Assembly: GCF_003628145.1 (NCBI RefSeq)
Contig: NZ_RBZV01000001.1
Location: forward strand, 777,558-841,557
Length of the DNA stretch: 64,000 nt
Reading direction: 5' to 3'
DNA from: Trinickia fusca
Lineage (GTDB): Bacteria > Pseudomonadota > Gammaproteobacteria > Burkholderiales > Burkholderiaceae
Under the pieces are notes generated by a model. That model ran no database searches. It saw only the letters and a list, made by a program, of their open reading frames with translations, and was not told where the DNA came from. Shown here in pieces: positions 1-9,000 of this stretch. The stretch's first letter is position 1. Each line of letters starts with the position of its first letter. The translations under genes and the position numbers were made by a program.

Positions 1-3000
1 AGGCGCCTCACTGCTGACGGACGGCATGACGGCCGCTCAGATCGGCGCGATCTGGACGCAGTACGGCACGAGCTATACGTATGACGCCGCGGGCCGCCGC
101 ACGAGTGCGCTCGATGCCGCGGGCAACAAGACGCTGTTCTTCTACGATCAGGACGGGCGCCTGACGCATACCGTCAACGCACTGGGCGAAGTCGAGGAGC
201 GTCAATACGATGCGCTTGGCCAGCTCGTGGGCACGGTGCACTACGGCACGCGCATCGCGCTGCCGGGCTTGAGCGGTGGGCTCGAGAGCGCGGCGCTGGC
301 CAATGCGTTGAACGCGATCCGCAATCCGGCGCTCGATAGCCGCACGACCGTCACGTATACGTCCACGGGCTTGGTCGCTTCGTCGAAGGATGCGCTGGGC
401 AATGCGACCACGAACAGCTACGACGCGTTCGGCGACATACAGTCGAGCACGACGCCGATCGATGCGACGCATGCGCTGACACGCACGTTCACGTACGACC
501 ATCGCGGCTTGCAGACGAGCGCGACGTCGGACCCGCTGGGCACGGCTGCCGCAACGTCAACGCAATACGACGCCTTCGGCCGCGCGATCCGCTCGGTCGA
601 TGCGAATGGCAACGTCCGCACGCAGCGCTACGACCGCCTCGGTCGCGTGGTTCAAACCTTCGATCCGACGAACGCGAACGTCGTGACGACCTACGACGCG
701 TTCGATCGCGTGCTGACCAAGACCGATGCGTCGGGCACGGTCACGTACAACTACTCGACGGCGGGCCGTAGCCTGACCGTGAAAAGCGCCGAGGGCGTGA
801 GCGTCACGATGGTGCACACGCGCAACGGCCAGACCGCGAGCGTGACCGACGGCTTGGGCAACGTCACGCAGTACACGTACGACAAGAATGGCAATCTGAT
901 TCAAACGAGCACGCCGCTCACGCAGACGACGAGCCAGTACGACGCAGCGAACCGCCTGATCCAGACGACGGATGCGAACGGCAACGTCGTGAGCTACAGC
1001 TACGATGCGGCCAATCGGATGCTCACGCGCGTGGTGGACCCGACGGGGCTGAAGCTGACCACGACGTATCAATACGACGTGAAGGGCCAGCAGATCTCGG
1101 CGACGGACCCGAACGGGGTGATCACGCAGATCCGCTATGACGCGAAGGGCCAGAAGCTGAGTCAGACGGTCGACGCGGGCGGCTTGAATCTGGTCACGCA
1201 GTACAGCTACGACGCGCGCGGCAATACGCTGACGGTGACGAGCCCGGGCGGTACGGTGACGCAGTACGTCTACGACACGCTGGGTCGTCGCATCGAGCAG
1301 CACGTCGACCCGAGCGGCCTGAACCTCGTCACGCGTACGGCCTACGACAAGAGCGGCAACGCGGTGACGGTCACCGATCCGAACGGCAACGTGACGCGCA
1401 ACGTGTACGACGCCGATGATCGCCTGGTCTATACGATCGACGCTGCCGGCAACGTCACGCAGACGACATACGACGCAGCGGGCCATGTCGCGCAGATGAC
1501 GACCTATGCGACGCCGATCTCGCTGGCCAATCTCGCGCTGGCACCGGCGATCGCCGACGTGCAGGCGCGCGTAATCGCAAACGCAGCGACCGACGTCACG
1601 CAACTGCGCCGCTACGACCACGACGGCCGCCTGACGTGGACCGTCGACGGGGCGGGCGGCGTGGTGGGCTACGTCTACGACGCCAATGGCAACGTGACCA
1701 AGCGCACGGCCTACGCGAACCGCCTGTCGGCCAGCGATCTGGCCGCGCTCAAGCAATCGGGCGGCGTACCCGCACCGGTCGCGGACCCCGCACGCGATCT
1801 CGTCAAGCGGACGGTCTATGACGCGCTCAGCCGCGCGATCTATACGATCGACGGTACCGGCGCCGTGCTCGAGCAGCATTACGATGGCAACGGCAATGTG
1901 ATCGAGCGTATCGGCTACGCGGCGCGTATCGCCATCACGGAGCCCGTCACGGCGAAGGGCATCGCATCGCAGGTGCAGGCGAGCGCCGGCAATGCGAGCA
2001 CGCAATATCTGCGCAATACGTTCGACAAAGCCAATCGCCTTGCCTTCACGGTCAACGGTGTGGGTGCAGTCAAGCAGAACGTCTACGACGCCGATGGCAA
2101 TGTGATTCGCACGATCGCCTACGCAGCGCCGATCGACCTGAGTCAGTTGCGCACGGCCAATCTGGCGGCGGTAGCAGCGGGCGGCGACGATCGTGTGGCG
2201 ACGTTTGCCTACGATGCGCTCGGCCGCCAGGTCTACGCCGTCGACGCAATGGGCGGCGTGACGCAACAGGTGTTCGATGCCAACGGCAATGTCGTCGAAC
2301 GCATCGCGTATGCGAACCGCCTGGCAGCGACGGGCCTCGCCACGTCGACGGCACTGGCCGCACTGAAGGCGTCCATCGCACCCGACGCAGCCAATGATCG
2401 CACCGCACGCACCGTATTCGATAGCGCCAACCGGCAAGTGTTCGCGATCGATGCGCTCGGCCATGTCACACAGAACTGGTACGACGCGGCCGGCAATGTG
2501 CTCGTGACGCGCGCCTACGCGCATGCAATCGACACGAGCAAGCTGCCAGCCGTCGCGCTGCCGTCGAACGTAGCAGCGCTGCTGCAAGCCGATGCGCCGA
2601 ACGATCGCGCGCAGGCCTTCGCGTTCGATGCGGCCAACCGTCAGGTATATGCCACCGATGCGCTCGGCTACGTCAAGGAGACGCGCTACGACGGTACGGG
2701 ACGCATCGCCCGGACCACGCAATATGCGACCGCCATCGCGTCCAATACCGCGAGCACGAGCGCGTCGGCCGTGGCGGCGGCCCTCAAGCCGAACGCCGCG
2801 CTCGATCGCACCGACAGCTTCGTCTACGACGCCGCGGGCAATCTCGTGCGGAGCACCGACGCGTTGGGCGCGACGGAATCCTACGTGTTCAATGGCGCAG
2901 GCGATAAGGTTGCGTTCACGAACAAGAAGGGCGCGACCTGGAACTACGACTACGATGCGGCAGGACGCCTGATCCAGGAAGCCGGACCGGCGGTCCTGGT

Positions 3001-6000
3001 CGCGACGACGTTTGCCACGCCCAACGGCACGCTGATGGTCGACGAATCACGCAGCGGCGCCGTGCAGATCGTCACGCTCATGGCGTACGACGCGCTGGGC
3101 AATCTCACCTCGCGCACCGAGGCGGCGGGCCGGCCTGAACAGCGCGTGACCACCTACTCGTATGACGCGCTGGGGCGGCAGACGCGCACGGTTTCTCCGA
3201 CGACGGCAGTCTACGACCCGGCTGCCGACAACCTCGCGATCAACGGCGCGACCGGTCTCGCGAACCGGACCGAGAAGGCGACGCAGATCGAAAGCAGTGT
3301 CCGCTACGACGTCTTCGGCGAGGCCGTCGCGAACGTCGACGTTGCCGGCAATATCAGCTACAAGACCTATGACAAAGCCGGACACGTGGCCTACGACGTG
3401 GACGCAATGGGGTACGTCACGGGCTATACGCGCAACGCGTTCGGCGATACGACCGGCCTCGTCCGGTACGCGACCGCGACTGTGCTTGCCAGCTCGGCCG
3501 TCACGCCGCCCTCGACGGCGACCGTCGCCGCTGCGCTCGGCGCCGCGGGTGTCAACCACAGCGCCGACCGTCTGTTGACGACGAGCTACGACCAGCTCGG
3601 CCGCGTCGTGCAAGTCGTCGAGCCGACGGCGTTCACCTACGATTCGAGTGCCCCGGCCGGCCAGCAGTACTTCTCGGCGGGCAAGACCACGCGAACCGAA
3701 TACAACGCGTTCGGGCAAGTCGTGCGCACATCGGTGCTGACGAACCCGCTCACCCATGCGTGGAGCACCACAAGCACGCAGTATTACGACCAGCGCGGCA
3801 TGCAGACCGCGACGGTCGACGCGATGGGCTATCTGACGGCCAGCAGCTACGACGTCGCGGGCAACCTGATTTCGCGCACCGAATACGCGAATGCAGGCAC
3901 GGCCCCTGGCGCAAGCGCGAATGACCGTACGACGCAGTACGGCTACGACCTCTTGAACCGCAAGGTCAGCGAGACGCGCGTCAACGTCCAGTACAGCGAC
4001 ACAGTGGACGGCGTCAGCACGACCGGCAATCTGACGACCGCATACGGCTACGACGCGCTCGGCAATCAAACGCGCGTGACCGACGCGTACGGTGCGTCGA
4101 CCTATACCTACTACGACGCGCTGGGCCGCACGGTCGCCATTGCCGCACCGGCGCGTACGAGCGGGGTGGCCGGACAGACGCTGATACCGCTTACCGTCTT
4201 CAGGCGCGATGCCAATGGCAACGTCGTCGCCAGGATCGACTACGCGCACGGTGCCGCGAACGCCTCGGAAACGTCGTATGCGCTTGCTGGCTATGACGCC
4301 GCGGATCGCACGACTTTCACGCTCTACGACCATCATGGGGACGCCATCCAGGCCACCGATGCGACGGGCGTCACGCATTACGCGTCGTTCGACGCGGCGG
4401 GCCGGATGGTCAAGCAATGGCAGGCCGTGACCGGCAACGACGGCACGACGCAGACGCTGTTCGAGGTCTTCCAGTACGACAAGGACGGTCACCAGACCCA
4501 CGTGGTCGATCCGGCGTCCAATGCGAGCTTGCAGGGCGGCAATATCGCGACGATCTCGCAGGCGCAGGCCGGGCTCATCGATACGCGCACGGACTACAAC
4601 GCGTTCGGCGAAGTGGTCGCGAAGAACCTCAACGGCGCTCAGGTCGAATACACCGACTACGACGCGGCCGGTCACGTATGGCGCACGAATGCCGGCGACG
4701 GCGTCGACAAGGTCATGCTTTACGACCTGCAAGGGCACAACACGGCGACGATCGAAAGCTCGGGCGCGTGGATGGGCAACGTCAATCTGCACGATTTCGG
4801 TTCGCCGGATCAGGTCGCCCAACTGGGCGGTGCGCGCCGCACGGACGTCGTCTACGACGCACTCGGACGCGCCGTACAGCAGATCGGGCCGCAGCGCACC
4901 GACCCGCTGGGTGGCGCGTCGATCTTCAGCATGGGGAGCCATGCCGGCATCGCCTCGAGCGCTGCCCCCGTGATGAGCGAGGACGGCTTCGCAGCGATCG
5001 ACGAAGGCGGCCACGTAACGGGCTGGACGGGCACGAATCAGCTGGCGCTTTCGTGGACGTCGCTCGCCGCGCTGGGCCGAGGCGACGTGAAGGTGCACGT
5101 CGAATATGTCACGCAGAGCGCTGTGACGGCCGTCGACGAGAGCGGCCACCCGTCCGCGTGGCAGGCCGGTGTCGCGGGTTCGCGCGATGCGCTGTACACG
5201 GGGGATGCGGCGGCGCAAGCGGCAGGCGGCGTCACGCTGACCTGGCAAGATCCGCAGGGCTCGCCGAACGGTGGCGTCAGCAAGGTCACGCGCGTGACCG
5301 TCTACAAGAAGGATGTGGACGGCAACTGGCAGCTCGTGCTCGACCAGGGCCCGAGCGTGCCGAGCGATGCGATTCAAGTCGCGGCGCCGAGCGATCCGAC
5401 CACGCAGATCCAGGTGCAAGTCGCCGCAAACGGCACCAACGGCTGGTTCTCGCTGTCGACGATCAACTTCGGCGACTCGCTGCTGGCGATGACGAACGGG
5501 CTGCCGGCGGGCGGCTATCAATACCGCGTATTGAGCACGTCGCCGGGCCAGGCTACCAAGCAGATTCTCTCCGGCTCACTGAATGTCGGCGCGCTCACGC
5601 TGGCTCCCATCAACACGCCCGTCAGCTACGGCGCGGCGGGCGCGGGTGTGCTCGCGTGGCAATCGCCGGGCGCGGCCGTCGATCAGGTGTTGCACTATCG
5701 CGTGCACGGCACCTCGAACTGGAATACGTTGGCCATCGCCTCGCGCGGCCGTGGCATGGATGGCGCCGACACGTCGGTGCTGCCGGGCGGTACGTACGAC
5801 TTCGAACTGCTGTGGACGCATGCCGGCGACAGCACGCCGTACGCGCATGCGGCCGGCACGATCAATGTCGTCGACGCTGTGCCGCCGCGCTATGTGCCGC
5901 CCGTCAACCTGCCCAACATCACGGGTGTGACGGTGGGCACGGGCCAAGTTGGCGGCACGATCACGGGCTACGACGAATCGGGCGAACCGATCTACGCGAC

Positions 6001-9000
6001 GACCGAATCCGGCGAGATCATCGGCGCGACGCAATCGAACGTCATTCAATGGCCGTTGGCCGGCCGGGCCCAGCAGGTCCAGTTCCTCTATCGCGCGGCC
6101 GGCACGTCGGCATGGGCTGCGCTACCGGTCTACACCTATGGGGGCACCGACGAATCGGGCAACCCGACGGGTGTGCAGCGTGTCGATATCGGCCATCTCG
6201 CGCCGGGCAGCTATCAATACGAGGTGCTGCTCATCGGGGCGGGTGGTGCACCGGCCGCTCAGGCGACCGGCAATCTGACCGTCAACGCGCCGACGCCGGG
6301 GCACAACGAAACCCGCAATGTGCAGGTTCAGGTGCCCGTCACCATCACGCCCCCGAATGCGTCCAGCTACATCACGGGCTATACGCGCGCGAGCTACGGC
6401 TGGCCCGTCTTCGTGGGCGCGGACGAAAGTGGTAACCCGATCCTCGGCCAGCATTACCAATGGCAGGGTAACGCCGTGGTGGGCGTGCCCTATACGGTCA
6501 CGCAGCAGACCGGCACGCGCACCGAGACCTACCCCGTGCAGGTGCCGGTGCGCGGCGATCCGATCATCCTGCGCGACGCACGGGGCAATCCGCTTCGCGA
6601 CGAGTCGGGCAACATTCAGTACGCGCGCGACGAGTCCGGCAATATCCAATACACGACGAAGTACGTGACGCAGTACCAGACGCGTCAGGTACCCGTGTAC
6701 GGCAACGTCACCGTCTACCCCGATGATCCGAACCATCATCTGACGGCGCCGAGCAAGCCGATCTATGGCGCGCCCGTCGTCGTGGGCACGGACGAAAGCG
6801 GCAATCCGATTCTCGGCCAGCATTACCAGTGGCAGGGCAACGCCATCGTCGGCGTGCCGTACACCGTCATGCAGACCGAGACGCGGCAAGAGCAGGTCTG
6901 GGTGCCGGGCACGACGCCGCCGCCCTCGATCGCGACCACGACGCCGCCGTATACCCCTGGCTACACGATCCCTGGCGTGCCGAAGCAATATGGCGCTGGG
7001 GTCAACGCCGGCGCTACACAAGCGATCAGCGTGAATGGCCGGGACAGTCTGTCGGCAGCAGGCAGCGCCAGCTATGCCGAGAATACGCGGCCGGTCGTCA
7101 ATCACACGGTCGACCGCTGGGGCAACGTGCTGTCGATCAGCGATCCGCGCTCGGGCGCCTGGGTCACGACGTATCGCTACAACGCGAACAATCAGCTCAT
7201 CGAGCAAGACCAGCCGAACGGCGACGGCGTTCAAGGTGCAGGGCCGGTGCAACGTATCACCTACGACCGTCTCGGCAGACAAGCGGCCGTGGTCGATGCG
7301 AATGGCCACGTGAACGGCAAGCTCTACGACGCGGGGGGCAACGTCTCGGTGGAAGTGCACGCGGACGGCGGCGTGGTGCGGCACGCCTATGACGCCTTCG
7401 GCAGCGAAGTGCAGATGACCGACGCGATGGGCTACGTCACGACCTACTCGTACGACAAGCTGAGCAGGCTCGTGTCGACGATCCGTGGGGTGGTCGGCGT
7501 CTACACCGTCGACGGCAACAACAATCTGCAATCGCAGGGCGCGCGCAACCTCGTCGAGAGCACGGGTTACGACCAGGCGGGCCGCAAGCTGTGGACGTCG
7601 AACGGTAACGGCGAAGTCGTGCATTACGGCTACGACTTGCGCGGCAACCTCACGTCGACGACGCAGCCGCAGGGCCAGGTCACGCGCGATGCGTACGACA
7701 TGGACGGCCACAAGGTCGCCGAGGTCGACGCCAATGGCAGCGTCGCGACCTGGCGCTACGACCACTTTGGCCTGCTGCTCGCGCATACCGACATCGGCGG
7801 CGCGAATTACAGCTATGCGTACGACGGTGCGCGGCAACTGATCGCGCAGTGGAACTCGCGCGGCCAGAACCAGACGATGCAGTACGACGCCGCGGGCCAG
7901 GAGACGGCGATCATCGACAACGCGCTGGGCCAGGTCACGACCTACGCGTACAACGCCGCGGGCCAACGCGTGCGCGAGAAGACCGTACAAGGCGGCATCG
8001 TCTACCAGGACAGCCGCCTCGCCTACGACGCGCTGGGCCGGCTGCGCGACGTGGCCGATAGCCGCGTGCACTTGTCGATCGACTACGACAACGTGGGCAA
8101 CCGTCTGCACGAGCATACGCACGTGCTGAACAACCAGGACAGCGCGCGCGACAGCGACCTCTGGTACGCCTACGATTCGATGAATCGACAGACCTTGGTG
8201 GATGGGACGAATCCGCAGGGTGGCATCACTCAGGGGCAGGGTCACCTGGTCGGCTACGACCTGAACGGCAACCGTACGAGCGACACGACGATCGGCGCGC
8301 GCATCACGACGGGCGGCGGCAACAGCTACGTGGCCGGCTACACGATCGACGGCACGAATCAGACGCTGCTCGACGAATCGGGCCGCCCGATCCTGAACGT
8401 GTCGACCGATGCCCATGGACGCACGTATTACGGCATCGACGAATCGGGCCGCCCGGTCTACGTGAGCCCGATTCACTCGACGACGCCGATCACCTACAGC
8501 GCGAGCACGGGGGCGACGACCGAGCAGTACACGTACGACGCGGTGGGACGCATCAGCCAGATCTTCCGCGACGGCACGCTCGTCGACACGCGCTACTACG
8601 ACGGCGCGGGCCGCATGGTGCAAAGCGGGCCGGCGGGATCGCTGTCGCTGTCCTACACGAACCTGCTCGGCAGCAATTCGAACGTCCCGGGCGTGCGCAC
8701 GACGATCAACCGCTTCGATGCGAACGGACGTCTGCTGCATCAGCGCGTGCTGAAAGCCAATGGCGCGGCCGATCACGAGACGAACTACGACAGCTACGAC
8801 AACGTCGGCAACCTGCTGCAGTACCGCTTCTCGAATCAGGACGGCTCGTCCTATACGAACACGTACCAGACGACGCTCGTCAAGTACGAGGGCTACAAGG
8901 AAGGCACGGTGCACGGCACGAGCACGGTGCTGCAACCGGGCACGACGACCGATAGCTACGACGTGAACGGCAACCTCGTCGCCGTGACGGATGCGACGCA

